DNA of 64,000 nucleotides from Ceratopteris richardii (GCA_020310875.1 CM035441.1:90788495-90852494), one strand, 5' to 3'; positions 11,197 through 22,890 are shown, counted from the stretch's first letter. A program made the numbers and translations. The notes: a model not told the origin generated them from the letters alone.

Positions 11197-11502
11197 CATC
11201 ACTGTATTACAGAGATTTTATTGGACGACTTCCGTCACATTTACATTGTATCATTGAGCTTTGTCTGCACATTGTATCTGGTTTCTTTAACTCCCGACGG
11301 CTACGGTCTTCCGTAAACGCATGTTCGCACGTCTCTTCTGAGAGGGTAGTGGCCGTACGAGGATCGCCACACCCGAGAGTGAGAGAGCGAGGCGCCCCGC
11401 GCGCAGATGCCGTTCGCCAAACAGTGGGAACAATGCACACACGGGGCCTCATCCAACGCCGTGCCGGCTCTTCCCATTCACCTGACCTCCTGCTTCCCAA
11501 CA

Positions 11503-12289
11503 GCGGCCTCTACAACAACCATTCTAGCCACTTTATTATTTGCCTCTCTACAGACTCTTTAGAAAAACTCATTATGATATGATCATTTCCCTTACAATAT
11601 TTACAAAATTGTTTATTCTTTTCTTTTTTTTTAAATCTAATCTTTGTCTCTCTTCTTTCATTGGGTAGCATTAGTAGATTTCTACTTACTAGTAGATAAG
11701 CTCCATTTTCTTTTACCCTTGATCTGCAACACATGTAATTGATCTATTCTAATTGGAATAATCTTATTGTAACAAAATATAGAGTAACTCCTCAGATGTT
11801 GGGCCATTTGGATTGCTTTTCATCATCAAATGAATCGTGGAAGAAAAAAATTGATATTGGTCTAGAAGAGAATTCAGAAGAGTTTACACAAGTGAACTAT
11901 CTAGCAATAATTCATCAACACAAATCAACTACTCTTTCAAATCTCTAATCACATGTTTTCCTACCATTAATCCCTAGTTCATTGGTGATTATGGGTGTGA
12001 AGGTACTTAGGGTTAAAATTATTTTGATGGCTTCATAATGTCTTTTTGAGCTCTCTCTAACGATTTTCCAAGACTTTCTTTGGGTTTAAATTTGGAAAAA
12101 ATTAGAAACGAATTCGATTGTTTTCAAATGATTTGGCTACATGGAGAGATTGGTCTGAAGATCAATATTAGAGCTATAGGAGTTTGCAATTTTGTGTCCT
12201 TGGTAGTTTAGATTTATCTTAATTGCTGAATTTTCATTTCTTAATTTTTTTTAGAGGTTCCTTGGAGGGCGTGCAAGTGTGTTGGGAAG
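11503..12289. other. unassigned stretch with a weak minus-strand knuckle-like ORF
   Basis: On the minus strand 11734-11510 encodes a basic 74-residue stretch with FCKYCKGNDHI, resembling the first half of a copia CCHC knuckle, but the last cysteine is missing. The rest has no recognisable feature. It lies between the gypsy LTR and the copia relic, and may be further decayed retroelement sequence. Confidence 0.3.
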
Positions 12290-13215
12290 AGACATGGAGA
12301 GCTTATGTAGTTTTCTTAGGTCTAAGTAATATAGTTGACATACACTTGTAGGTGTTCTTGGCTAGTATTTGCACTATAAATTCAGCCCTTTAGTGTGATT
12401 TTATTGCATGCACTAAGCACATACACCCTATGTATGCTTCTATCAATATTGCTTATGTACATCCATGTGGTCATTCATATAGGAGTAACATTTTTGCATA
12501 AAGCCTTTGACATCTATAAAGAGGGTCCATGTGACTTTTTCTCAAGTAGGAGACATTGAAATGTCAGCATCTCTTTGGTGATGTGGGTGGAGCACATACC
12601 CATCTTCACCATAGGAGGTATATGCTAGTTGTTCATAGGTGCTCAATAATCCTAGTTTGCTTCTTTCAATTGAGTGGTTATATGGAGTAGAGTAAGTGAT
12701 TAATTATGCATGTTTACATATTAATACTCATAGTTTTATGATTTCTATACATTTCCAAATGCTCATTTAAACTTTTAATTTTCTACATTGCTCATATCCT
12801 CATTTTGTAGTGGATAATCTAGAAAAATCTTTCTAGATTTTAGATTTACAACTATACAATGTTTGACTTTAAACCTTAAGAAACTTATTGGTGTGAGGAC
12901 ATACATCCTCACAATTTCCTGCAATTTTCCTAGGTAGATTCTACCAAAATTTTCTCACACTTTCACATGGTCACGTTTCTTTTTAGCTTTCGTAGTGTTT
13001 CCACTATTCTCTATTCATTATCATTCTAGTTAGTTAACCCTCATCATGTCATTAGAGGAATTGGGCGCATATGGTAGATCAAGGTCTAGTAAAAATGGTA
13101 CCAAGAGGAGCTACAACTTATAGTAAAAGATCATTTTGAGATTAAAAATTTTGATGACACGAATTTTATCTATGGAAGGATCAGAGTAAAGATTTGTTAC
13201 TTCAAAGGAGAAAGT
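12290..13215 (+). pseudogene. ancient copia relic (leader plus start of gag)
   Basis: It runs parallel to 54035-54800 of the intact copia for over 900 bp. Shared blocks include ACTTG(T/C)AGGTGTT, GCACATACAC, TTTGCATAAAGCCTTT, ATAAAGAGGGTC, TAGTTGTTCATAGGTGCTC and the gag start region near 13050, where CCAAGAGGAGCTACAACTTA matches the residues R-R-S-Y-N-L. The match continues through F-E-I-K-N-F-D-D-T-style codons to about 13215. Stops and indels abolish coding. No LTR, protease or later domain remains. Identity is roughly 70-75% by eye, so this copy is far older than the 53-59 kb element. Confidence 0.75.
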
Positions 13216-14825
13216 GGAAACAAGGAGATAGTCTCTTACAAGCGAGTACAATAGATGTAGGTCTACATATTAATTCATCTTGAGAACTTTGTGCGGCATA
13301 GCAATAGTGTGCATAACAATTTTTTCTATGTCTAAAGTAGTGAGCACAAGACTGCTTTGTCTACAGGTCGAGGTGTGGACACAGGGAAAAGTGATGGAGC
13401 TATTAGCGAAGAGTTTTAGCTTTTTTATCCCTCTATAGTGAGGATTCATGAATCGTTAGTAAATGTGAGTATCTTCAAGTGGGTTAATATGTAGAGATGA
13501 ACTATGAGGCTTGTTGATGCAAGTCTCTTTGCCTATAGTATACCATCCAAGTCCAAAGTCTTAATGTAGATTTTAATGATCAAGATCTAAATACCCTTCA
13601 AAGTTTCCCAATTCTTAAAGTCAAAGATTGAACTACATTTCTTGCTAAAGCATACTTTTAATTTGGAAGAAAGCTCAACTTCTCTTTTCTTGCTGAGCAT
13701 AATGGGCGCATGCACATCAATGGAGAGTCCTCAACTATGGATGGTGAGCTATAGAGGCAAACTAGACTCACCAAAAGTGGCCATGTGGAAAAGACATTAG
13801 GAAAAACTCAAATCATTATGGAGTGTGCACAAAAGATCCGATGTAAGTTAATATAGATTCATAAAATCAAACTTACAAGAGAGTTCAACATGAAATCCAC
13901 TACCAAAGTGTTTATGATCACTTTACAAAGCTTGAGAACCACTTCAAACATGATGATAAAGGTTGGAAATAGTGTTTCGAAACACTCCAAAAACTTGAGA
14001 TGCGACACAATCCTTCAACAATGTCATCATTAAAATGCACTAGCAAGTTGGAGGAACAAGAGTGGGAGGGTGGGAAAAAGTGGTAGAAAGCGGTGGGTGG
14101 GAGGGCTACTAGCATTCAAAATGCTCTTAAAGCATATGGAAGAACATGAAACAAATTTCACCACCAAAAGAATGCCATCAAGAGAACCACCACTACCTCT
14201 AAAAGCACCACCAAGAAATGAACAACCAAGACCTCCAGCAAATGCTCTCATACCATATACAGACTACACGTGTGGAAGCAAAATGAAAAGAAGAGTGTAC
14301 TCACAATATGAAAGAGTCTGAGACTCAAAAGCGAGTGCACCATGAAATGGGAAAACTCACATGGACTAGATGTCAAGAGCATTGAATAATCTGCTCAAAC
14401 TTTGAACCAAGTACAAAGTGGTGGGGAGACCCTCCTTATATAGATTTCAAGGGGTCCATGCAAAGTACATCATTTGTGTGATAATTTCCCTTCAGGGATA
14501 ATGAACGCACTACTAAAAGCAAATGGCAAGGTACCCAAATAATCTGAGATACCATATAAGAAGGAAATGAAATGAAAATGGAGTGTGTCCTAGATATAAA
14601 GATGGAGATACACTCTCATATTCTGAACATATACATCTTGAATCAAGATGCCCTTTTGCATCTAGTCACTAATATACACTTTCACCATAATTGGTTCATA
14701 CAACTTAAAATTTCAAATAGTTAAATTTTGAAGTTACTACTCACATCTCCGTCAACTTTCGTATCTCGTTGCATCACTATACCATGATATTGACTATTAA
14801 AGAGAATGTGTTCATTTGAAAAGCA
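13216..14825. other. unassigned, no gene recognised
   Basis: Longest open stretches are under 85 codons and overlap on both strands (for example 14030-14321), with no family motif. There is no clear repeat partner inside the window. Probably old transposon debris or intergenic sequence. Confidence 0.4.
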
Positions 14826-14939
14826 ATGGCAACACTTTCTATGCAGAATGAAACAACATATCACACGAAAGAGGGAACACAAAGGTTGAAGAAAAAACAT
14901 GCAAAGCGTATTGTCTTTCGGCAGAGGAAGAAAGAACTT

Positions 14940-15058
14940 TCAGTCAAATGCATAGAGAAAATATACCAAATATTTTCTTCAATCAAATGTGGAGGAAGAA
15001 AGAACTTTTCAATCAAATGCATAGAGAACTCTTGAATCAAATGCAGAGAGAAAATATA
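14940..15058. repeat. short direct repeats at the duplication breakpoint
   Basis: TCAAATGCATAGAGAAAATA near 14943 recurs near 15037 as TCAAATGCAGAGAGAAAATA; both run on into TACCAAAT, and a partial third copy (ATCAAATGCATAGAGAA) lies near 15011. The left edge of the 3338-bp duplicated unit falls inside the last of these, at the ACC/AAATGAGAGG boundary. Confidence 0.6.
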
Positions 15059-18000
15059 CCAAATGAGAGGTGAAGAAAGATATAATGCTTTTGTTGAAAG
15101 ATTATAAATGGAGTGTTGAAATGACAAAGCACTACTAACACTGAGCAATAACAAACAAGAACAAAGACATGCTCTCTTTTTTATTTGAGAAGAAATGCAT
15201 AAAATGTTCAAAAGATGGCTTATTTTCCTATTCCACAATGAAAAACATTATTTCAGGTTCGATTAGGACCATGAAAAACCACCATTGAAGCATCAGATTC
15301 ATGAATAAGCTTACTAGATTATTTCCAACGGCAAAAAAGGCCATCGAATGATCTAGCAGCTTGTGTTAGAGTTTCCAATTTCAGAAACTGGTGGCAATAA
15401 TTCCGAAAAAAAAGAAATTCAATCTCTTGATATAGCACTTGACACTCTTGATGTGGGATTTATGTTCTCATTCTTATTAAGAGTTTCATTTAATCTCCAT
15501 GGAGAAATAAAATACACTTTTGGAGGGTCAGTATATATAACATCACATCATTTGGCACTAGCATAAACATTGGAGGAGCTTTGCTACATACTTCTATTCT
15601 AGCTCATCAAGCTATTCTAGTTACCACTCGAGCACTATGACCTTAATCAACCATAAATGTAAAGCAAACCACATATCAATCCAACAGAAATCTATAGAAT
15701 GTGAAATGAGCTAAGCAAAAATAACAAAAACATTGATCCTTATAGTCCAAAAATCAAATTATTACAAAATTATATGTTTACAAAGTTCAACAAACCTTTT
15801 ACAATAGAAGATGATCGTATAAATGCTCAGCCTCTTCCATAGCAACATCTTTAGGGACTTGAGAAGGTGCTGAGGGCTTTTTTTCCTCTAGAAATCGATC
15901 CTCAAGGTCAACCATGTCTCCTAACTCATTTGCCAAAGGTGATACAAGGTCCCTTGATGTAGGCTGGAATCTCTGTATGTCAGCTTTATGTTTCTTACCA
16001 ACCTCCTGCTCCTCATCTGGGCATTCATTCAAGCCATTAATTTGCATCCTAATGAATCTTGAATTGGGCTTCATCCTTCTCTACAACAATGCAGTGCTAG
16101 AACATTTTGAGAGCAGAGGTGAGTGTTGTCCTTGAGAGCAAACAAATCAATTACAAATGATGCCAAAAGAGTGCCAATGAGCAAGATTGCAATTAGAAGT
16201 ACTTGTGCCAGAAAACAAGTCCAAGATCCAATCATCATCATTGGAGAACAATTGGATTAACCTCATTATAAGCTTTTGGGGCTTTTGATAAGGATTAAGG
16301 AGTGATTTGTATCCTGACACATGAGGAAGATTCTTTGTAATTGCAAGGAACATTAGCACAATCAAAATTCCATTCTCACTAAAATGTTCCATGACCCTTC
16401 TTTTACTAACTTCATCATAGTACCCAACAGTAAGGTAATCCATAGCACTAACGAACCTATGTCATGGCATGTGATTTACATTTGCCTTTAACCTACAAAT
16501 TTATAAGTATAAGAAAAATGTCACGTGCAATTTCTAGAAAGAGACGAAAAGCAAGTACATACCATGTAAGACACTCGACAACATGACACCTTGACTTTAA
16601 TGCTATTGAGACAGATTAGGATTTGTCTCTACTATGAAAAATGACAATCCTCTAGAGTGGTGACATGGTCAATTCAACAAAACTTGTAACCATCTTTCGT
16701 ATCTATGGGTGCTTGAATGGCTCATCATCATTAATAGAACCACTCATTCTAAAAAATTATGGGATGTCTGCTATTAAAAGGGAGTAATGTCTCCTAGGTA
16801 GTATTGTACAAATGTAATTTACATGATCACAATATGTATTGTAATACAATGGCCTTAGGGTTCTATGGGGTTTGAAAAACATTTTAGTCTAGAGGACTCA
16901 TCCTTGAGCTCCATCTCCTCTTTGCCTTTATTCTAGACTTCTGATTGCCCTTTGGATATGAGCAAGGAAGGTGGAAGGATATTCTTCATTTGGCTCACCA
17001 CTCTTCTTTTGAGGCTTCTGTTAACAAAGGAAGAGTGTCAACTGAAAGATTTTTTACAAAGTGTAACATATAACAATGGTTCTTGAAGCTTAACATTGAA
17101 TAAATCAATGCTAGGAGACTTAAATTAATAGATAGTTAGAGACCAACTGCCATATAACTTAGTTCAAGTTGAATCTTGGCATCGACTAGTGGCAAACTAT
17201 ACCTAAAGTCAGGTGTGTGCTACAATACAATGCCTAACATCGAAATGCTAGTGAAATTCGATGTCTGGCATCAAATTTGGACTAAAGCTTGTTGTTTCAC
17301 ATAGCAATTCTCTGATATTCAATGCTAGGCATGAACGTCTCGCATGTGTATTCGTATAAATTGATGCCCTGCATCGAATAGCACCAACTACTCAAGAAAC
17401 TCAATCATATTATATTGTAACAAGCAAGAGAACTCACCCACGCATGGAACAATATAAAGTATTTTGACAATGCTTTGTATGAGGAGGTTGTCAGGTACTC
17501 TAACTGGACTTCACTCCATGTGAAGCACCCAAGCCTCCTCATCATCACCTCTTTGAATCTTCATATAAAATTTGTGATTGCATTGTGAATTGTAAAACAA
17601 CATGATAAGTTAGTGAAAGAGCGAGAAAAACTGATCAATGACAAGACTCTATTTACTTATTTAGCTTGATGACCATCTCCTCAAGGCTTAGGTCTTTGGA
17701 AATGACCCTTGATAATGTTGAAATTATCAAAGTGGCATCCTTTATGTCTTAGAATGCTCTCAGGGTGTCAGGTTCATATCCTCAACAGTCTCATCAATGG
17801 AGAGATTAGCTTTCTTTCCCTTTCCTTTTACATCCCCCTAAGGATCGATTTTTGTGTCTTTCTATTTTTTTTGTTTGATGTCTTTTTCTCCCACATTGTG
17901 AGTATTTTATCCTGAAGATCCTAGATCTCCCATGTCTTGAAGGCAAGTTGGAACCATGGGTCATATTTACAAAATGCATCTCACTGTACATTGTCAACCA

Positions 18001-18396
18001 CTGTTATCGCTACTTCTATCAGTCATTGCTTTCTCAAATTTGGATGGATCTTTCCACCATCTTCCCTTACAGCCTCAAAATACTCATGGTTTAAGAATCG
18101 GATACGCTCAATGGACAATATTTTTTGACTCTAATCATTGTCATTGTTTTGGTCCCAAGCTAGGAGTTTGGCCTCCTCTATATTCAAACCAACATAGATT
18201 TTACACTCTACATAACTAAAGAAGTATATAGTTGGATGCTCTCTTACAAGCTATCTTTGGGCCTCTACAGAGTGTGATCCTCCAATAACGTAGTATGTAT
18301 AGTCCACAAAAAAACCTTTGTTGAATTCCTCCACCAACCCGCATTCGTTTGGATCAAGTATTACCAAGAATGGTATGACAATTGCATTTGGGTTTA
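15059..18396. repeat. tandem duplication, unit 1 (3338 bp)
   Basis: From CCAAATGAGAGGTG (15059) to GCATTTGGGTTTA (18396). Every segment recurs 3338 bp to the right with roughly 2% substitutions and a few 1-2 base indels that cancel out. The 18396/18397 junction joins the inside of a coding region to sequence that elsewhere lies downstream of the same pseudogene, so it is a true head-to-tail duplication. Confidence 0.95.
15799..18396 (-). pseudogene. ParB-like / DNA N4-N6 methyltransferase pseudogene, copy 1 (5'-truncated)
   Basis: Minus strand, 5' end cut by the duplication junction. 18390-17840 reads in one frame as a ParB-like domain: YYVIGGSHSVEAQR (18260-18283 is the GGSHSVEA core), then GLNIEEAKLLAWDQNNDND, with in-frame stops but no frameshift. 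After a linker and an intron-like gap (17437-17018, GTGAGT...CAG), 17017-16560 leads to the methyltransferase catalytic motif IV, LLIADIP plus a stop (16757-16768). A second intron-like gap follows (about 16562-16495, GTATGT...TAG). 16443-16147 carries motif I, DWILDLFSGT (16233-16204), and VEKDE lies near 16090-16070. The order IV then I is the permuted class-beta layout of N4-cytosine/N6-adenine methylases. An acidic tail ends at 15799. By family, ParB-like domains bind DNA or nucleotide and the second domain methylates DNA bases. This copy is dead. Family calls are by eye. Confidence 0.65.
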
Positions 18397-21300
18397 CCAA
18401 ATGAGAGGTGAAGAAAGATATAATGCTTTTGTTGAAAGATTATAAATGGAGTGTTGAAATGACAAAGCACTACTAACACTGAGCAATAACAAACAAGAAC
18501 AAAGACATGCTCTCTTTTTTATTTGAGAAGAAATGCATAAAATGTTCAAAAAATGGCTTATCTTCCTATTCCACAATGAAAAACATTATTTCAGGTTCAA
18601 TTAGGACCATGAAAAACCACCATTGAAGCATCAGATTCATGAAGAAGCTTACTAAATTATTTTCAACGGCAAAAAAGGCCATCGAATGATCTAGCAGCTT
18701 GTGTTAGAGTTTCCAATTTCAGAAATTGGTGGCAATAATTCCGAAAACAAAGAAATTCAATCTCTTGATATAGCACTTGGCACTCTTGATGTGGGATTTA
18801 TGTTCTCATTCTTATTAAGAGTTTCATTTAATCTCCATGGAGAAATAAAATACACTTTTGGAGGGTCAGTATATATAACATCACATCATTTGGCACTAGC
18901 ATAAACATTGGAGGAGCTTTGCTACATACTTCTATTCTAGCTCATCAAGCTATTCTAGTTACCACCTGAGCACTATGACCTTAATCAACCATAAATGTAA
19001 AGCAAACCACATATCAATCCAACACAAATCTATAGAATGTGAAATGAGCTAAGCAAAAATAACAAAAACATTGATCCTTATAGTCCAATAATCAAATCAT
19101 TACAAAATTATATGTACAAAGTTCAACAAACCTTTTATAATAGAAGATGATCGTATAAATGCTCAGCCTCTTCCATAGCAACATCTTTAGGGACTTGAGA
19201 AGGTGCTGAGGGCTTTTTTTCCTCTAGAACTCGATCCTCAAGGTCAACCATGTCTCCTAACTCATCTGCCAAAGGTGATACAAGGTCCCTTGATGTGGGC
19301 TGGAATCTCTGTATGTCAGCTTTATGTTTCTTACCAACCTCGTGCTCCTCATCTGGGCATTCATTCAAGCCATTAATTTGCATCCTAATGAATCTTGAAT
19401 TGGGCTTCATCCTTCTCTATAACAATGCAGTGCTGGAACATTTTGAGAGCATAGGTGAGTGTTGTCCTTGAGAACAAACAAATCAATTACAAATGATGCC
19501 AAAAGAGTGCCAATGAGCAAGATTGCAATTAGAAGTACTTGTGCCAGAAAACAAGTCCAAGATCCAATCATCATCATTGGAGAACAATTGGATTAACCTC
19601 ATTATAAGCTTTTGGGGCTTTTGATAAGGATTAAGGAGTGATTTGTATCCTGACACATGAGGAAGATTCTTTGTAATTGCAAGGAACATTAGCACAATCA
19701 AAATTCCATTCTCACTAAAATGTTCCATGACCCTTCTTTTACTAACTTCATCATAGTACCCAACAGTAAGGTAATCCATAGCACTAACGAACCTATGTCA
19801 TGGCATGTGATTTACATTTGCCTTTAACCTACAAATTTATAAGTATAAGAACAATGTCACGTGCAATTTCTAGAAAGAGACGAAAAGCAAGTACATACCA
19901 TGTAAGACACTCGACAACATGACACCTTGACTTTAATGCTATTGAGACAGATTAGGATTTGTCCCTACTATGAGAAATGACAATCCTCTAGAGTGGTGAC
20001 ATGGTCAATTCAACAAAACTTGTAACCATCTTTCGTATCTATGGGTGCTTGAATGGCTCATCATCATTAATAGAACCACTCATTCTAAAAAAGTATGGGA
20101 TGTTTGCTATTAAAAGGGAGTAATGTCTCCTAGGTAGTATTGTACAAATGTAATTTACATGATCACAATATGTATTGTAATACAATGGCCTTAGGGTTCT
20201 ATGGGGTTTGAAAAACATTTTAGTCTAAAGGACTCATCCTTGAGCTCCATCTCCTCTTTGCCTTTATTCTAGAATTCTCATTGCCCTTTGGATTTGAGCA
20301 AGGAAGGTAGAAGGATATTCTTCATTTGGCTCACCACTCTTCTTTTGAGGTTTCTGTTAACAAAGGAAGAGTGTCAACTGAAAGATTTTTTACGAAGTGT
20401 AACATATAACAATGGTTCTTGAAGCTTAACATTGAATAAATCAATGCTAGGAGACTTAAATTAATAGATAGTTAGAGACCAACTGCCATATAACTTAGTT
20501 CAAGTTGATGCTTGGCATCGACTAGTGGAAAACTATACCTGAAGTCAGGTGTGTGCTACAATACAATGCCTAACATCGAAATGCTAGTGAAATTCGATGT
20601 CTGGCATAAAATTTGGACTAAAGCTTGTTGTTCCACATAGCAATTCTCTGATATTCAATGCTAGGCATGAACGTCTCGCATGTGTATTCGTATAAATTGA
20701 TGCCCTGCATCGAATAGCACCAACTACTCAAGAAACTCAATCATATTATATTGTAACGAGCAAGAGAACTCACCCACACATGGAACAATATAAAGTATTT
20801 TGGCAATGCTTTGTATGAGGAGGTTGTCAGGTACTCTAACTGGACTTCACTCCATGTGAAGCACCCAAGCCTCCTCATCATCACCTCTTTGAATCTTCAT
20901 ATAAACTTTGTGATTGCATTGTGAATTTTAAAACAACATGATAAGTTAGTGAAAGAGCGAGAAAAACTGATCAATGACAAGACTCTATTTTTACTTATTT
21001 AGCTTGATGACCATCTCCTCAAGGCTTAGGTCTTTGGAAATGACCCTTGATAATGTTGAAATTATCATAGTGGCATCCTTTATGTCTTAGAATGCTCTCA
21101 GGGTGTCAACTTCATATCCTCAACAGTCTCATCAATGGAGAGATTAGCTTTCTTTCCCTTTCCTTTTACATCCCCCTAAGGATCTATTTTTTTGTCTTTC
21201 TATTTTTTTTGTTTGATGTCTTTTTCTCCCACATTGTGAGTATTTTATCCTGAAGATCCTAAATTTCCCATGTCTTGAAGGCAAGTTGGAACCATGGGTC

Positions 21301-21734
21301 AGATTTACAAAATGCATCTCACTTTACATTGTCAACCACTGTTATCGCTAGTTCTATTAGTCATTGCTTTCTCAAATTTGGATGGATCTTTCCACCATCT
21401 TCCCTTACGGCCTCAAAATACTCATGGTTTAAGAATCGGATATGCTCAATGGACAATATTTTTTGACTCTAATCATTGTCATTGTTTTGGTCCCAAGCTA
21501 GGAGTTTGGCCTCCTCTATATTCAAACTAACATAGATTTTACACTCTACATAACTAAAGAAGTATATAGTTGGATGCTCTTTTACAAGCTATCTTTGGGC
21601 CTCTACAGAGTGTGATCCTCCAATAACGTAGTATGTATAGTCCTCAAAAAAACCTTTGTTGAATTCCTCCACCAACCCGCATTCGTTTGGATCAAGTATT
21701 ACCAAGAATGGTATGACAATTGCATTTGGGTTTA
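18397..21734. repeat. tandem duplication, unit 2 (3338 bp)
   Basis: Second copy of the unit at 15059-18396. On its right side (21735 onward) the pseudogene reading continues without a break, so this copy keeps the ancestral right junction. Confidence 0.95.
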
Positions 21735-22310
21735 TCTTCATCTTCTTCTTAAGGTCCTATACATGCAGATTATGTGGCTCCCTTATCTCAAGAGGCCTCC
21801 TTCTTGTAAGTGGGTCTATTGGGGGTCTCTTGATTATAGTAATGGGGAGGTGGAAAATTTTCCCCTTTCTCACGAGCTTCTTCTTGGCATTCTCCTCCCT
21901 TATCTTATTTTGTCTTGTAAGCAATATCCCAGATGCGAGCTCTCCTCAAGGGGCAACTATATCATCCTCAGAGTCTAAGCTTTTTGTTGATTCCACATAA
22001 GTTGGCTTGGTCTTCCTCTAGGGCCTCTTCTACATGGGTTGCTTGCCCTTTGACTTTATAGGTGTCATGTTACTCTCCTAGCTTGGCATGATATTCCCCT
22101 ATATCTATGGCAAGAGACCCATAATCAAATTTTCGGATTCCCTATAGATTTGAGCAAGCCTCTAGAACACAACATTCAGGGCATAGGAGCTCTATTTCTC
22201 GAATTGTATTCCTCAATCCCTTAAGTCTCCACTAGGAAAAGGAGGTTATCTACGTCCTCATCTTCGTAGTCTATCTTGAACACAACTCGGTAATGCAATG
22301 GTATATGGTG
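19135..22310 (-). pseudogene. ParB-like / DNA N4-N6 methyltransferase pseudogene, copy 2 (longer)
   Basis: Same architecture as copy 1, with extra upstream coding sequence. From about 22300 to 21735 a stop-interrupted frame reads KFDYGSLAIDIGEYHAKLGE-like and later RPPIDPLTRRRPLEIREPHN text. It runs into LKKKMKINPNAIVIPFLVIL, which looks like the N-terminal strand-helix part of a ParB-like domain. The GGSHSVEA core is at 21598-21621. Motif IV here reads N-I-P-Y (20093-20104), where copy 1 has D-I-P-stop. Motif I DWILDLFSGT is at 19569-19540. The acidic C-terminal tail runs 19410-19135. Most nonsense codons, including those after EAQR and NDND in the ParB part, are shared with copy 1, so decay preceded duplication. 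Intron-like gaps sit at the same places. Start codon not identifiable. Confidence 0.65.
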
Positions 22311-22739
22311 GGAGAATTAAAACGATTCTAAGCAAGCTAGTACTTTAGGGGAAAAGCACGCCAATTCGGAAAAACAACTGTTAGAAGAAGAGCACAATCA
22401 AAAAATCTATTCAAAAGTGATCTTAAAGGATATGAATATTGAAGCTTTTTAGACCAAAACCACCAAGGGTAATTTTTTGAACATAAACATCAAAGGAAAC
22501 CTAGTAAATCATACGGATGTGCAAGGAGAAGCCCAAACAAAGTTATTGAGGGTATCTTATACATGTAGAGATATAATAAATTGCACTAAAGTGAAGTTAC
22601 TAATTATAAAGGAAAAATCAAAATCAAATTGATCACCCACGAGGGGAATGAAATCTTAATGAGGCCTTCCCACCATACCTTGGTGGTTATAATTCATTAG
22701 ACCATGGTAACTCTTGATTTATTTTGCTTCCTAATAGAA
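22311..22739. other. unassigned AT-rich stretch
   Basis: Upstream of the methyltransferase pseudogene on its strand, so it could include that gene's promoter or first exon. No ORF or motif can be supported. Confidence 0.3.
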
Positions 22740-22890
22740 AGCTTTTCACTTCACCTGTGTCCCCCCATTTGTGGAATATGGGGGATCCCAATGGTACTAT
22801 GCCCATTCATTGTACTATCTTCATTTTCTTAATTATTTCAAGAAATGAAGAATAGGCTCCGGTGGAACTACCATTTAGAAACATTAAGGA
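22740..22890 (+). mobile_element. LINE 3'-tail relic
   Basis: Resembles the 3' untranslated end of the LINE at 51200-51330. In order it has a CCCC run, (A/T)TTGTGG(A/G)(A/T)TTGGGGG-like text, TCCCA(T/A)(G)GG(C/T)ACTA, CCCATTCA.TTGTA, TTTTAATTA.TT-like text, GAATAGGCT and a GAACT end. The coding part is absent, as expected of a severely 5'-truncated insertion of the same or a related family. Confidence 0.6.

Larger units (their letters stand above)
3085..11502 (+). mobile_element. gypsy-like LTR retrotransposon, gag-only, very long LTRs
   Basis: A direct repeat of 2.2-3.2 kb (3085-6250 and 9195-11502) flanks a 2.9-kb interior. The interior holds one gag-like ORF and no recognisable protease, reverse transcriptase, RNase H or integrase. 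The right LTR starts TGTCAGGA straight after a purine tract (TTTAGTGGGGGCAAA), and both LTRs end in ACA, giving short TGT/ACA termini. The left LTR lacks roughly the first 67 bases of the right one, and no target duplication can be seen, so the left junction is rearranged. The gag zinc knuckle resembles that of the minus-strand gypsy at 40-46 kb. I infer a non-autonomous (LARD-like) derivative dependent on another element's enzymes. Confidence 0.8.
9195..11502 (+). repeat. right (3') LTR of the gag-only gypsy-like element
   Basis: It starts TGTCAGGATGAAATCCC, is homologous to the left LTR from 9262, and ends CTTCCCAACA. Compared with the left copy it lacks about 350 bp between ATTCCTTGTAA and TTGTAAACAATAATG (junction near 10548) and about 200 bp in the 4080-4330 part. 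It carries a TATA box at 9805, GA tracts and the hairpin array. Confidence 0.85.

Noticed and set aside
13918..14321. Possible host gene near 14 kb
   Set aside because: Short overlapping frames on both strands and no recognised domain.
21656..22000. Plus-strand 114-codon hydrophobic ORF
   Set aside because: It lies antisense to the ParB-like coding text and has no family resemblance; a shadow frame.
15799..22310. Bacterial contamination as source of the methylase-like sequence
   Set aside because: Intron-like gaps, many nonsense codons, AT-rich plant-like context and tandem duplication all fit an old resident pseudogene.
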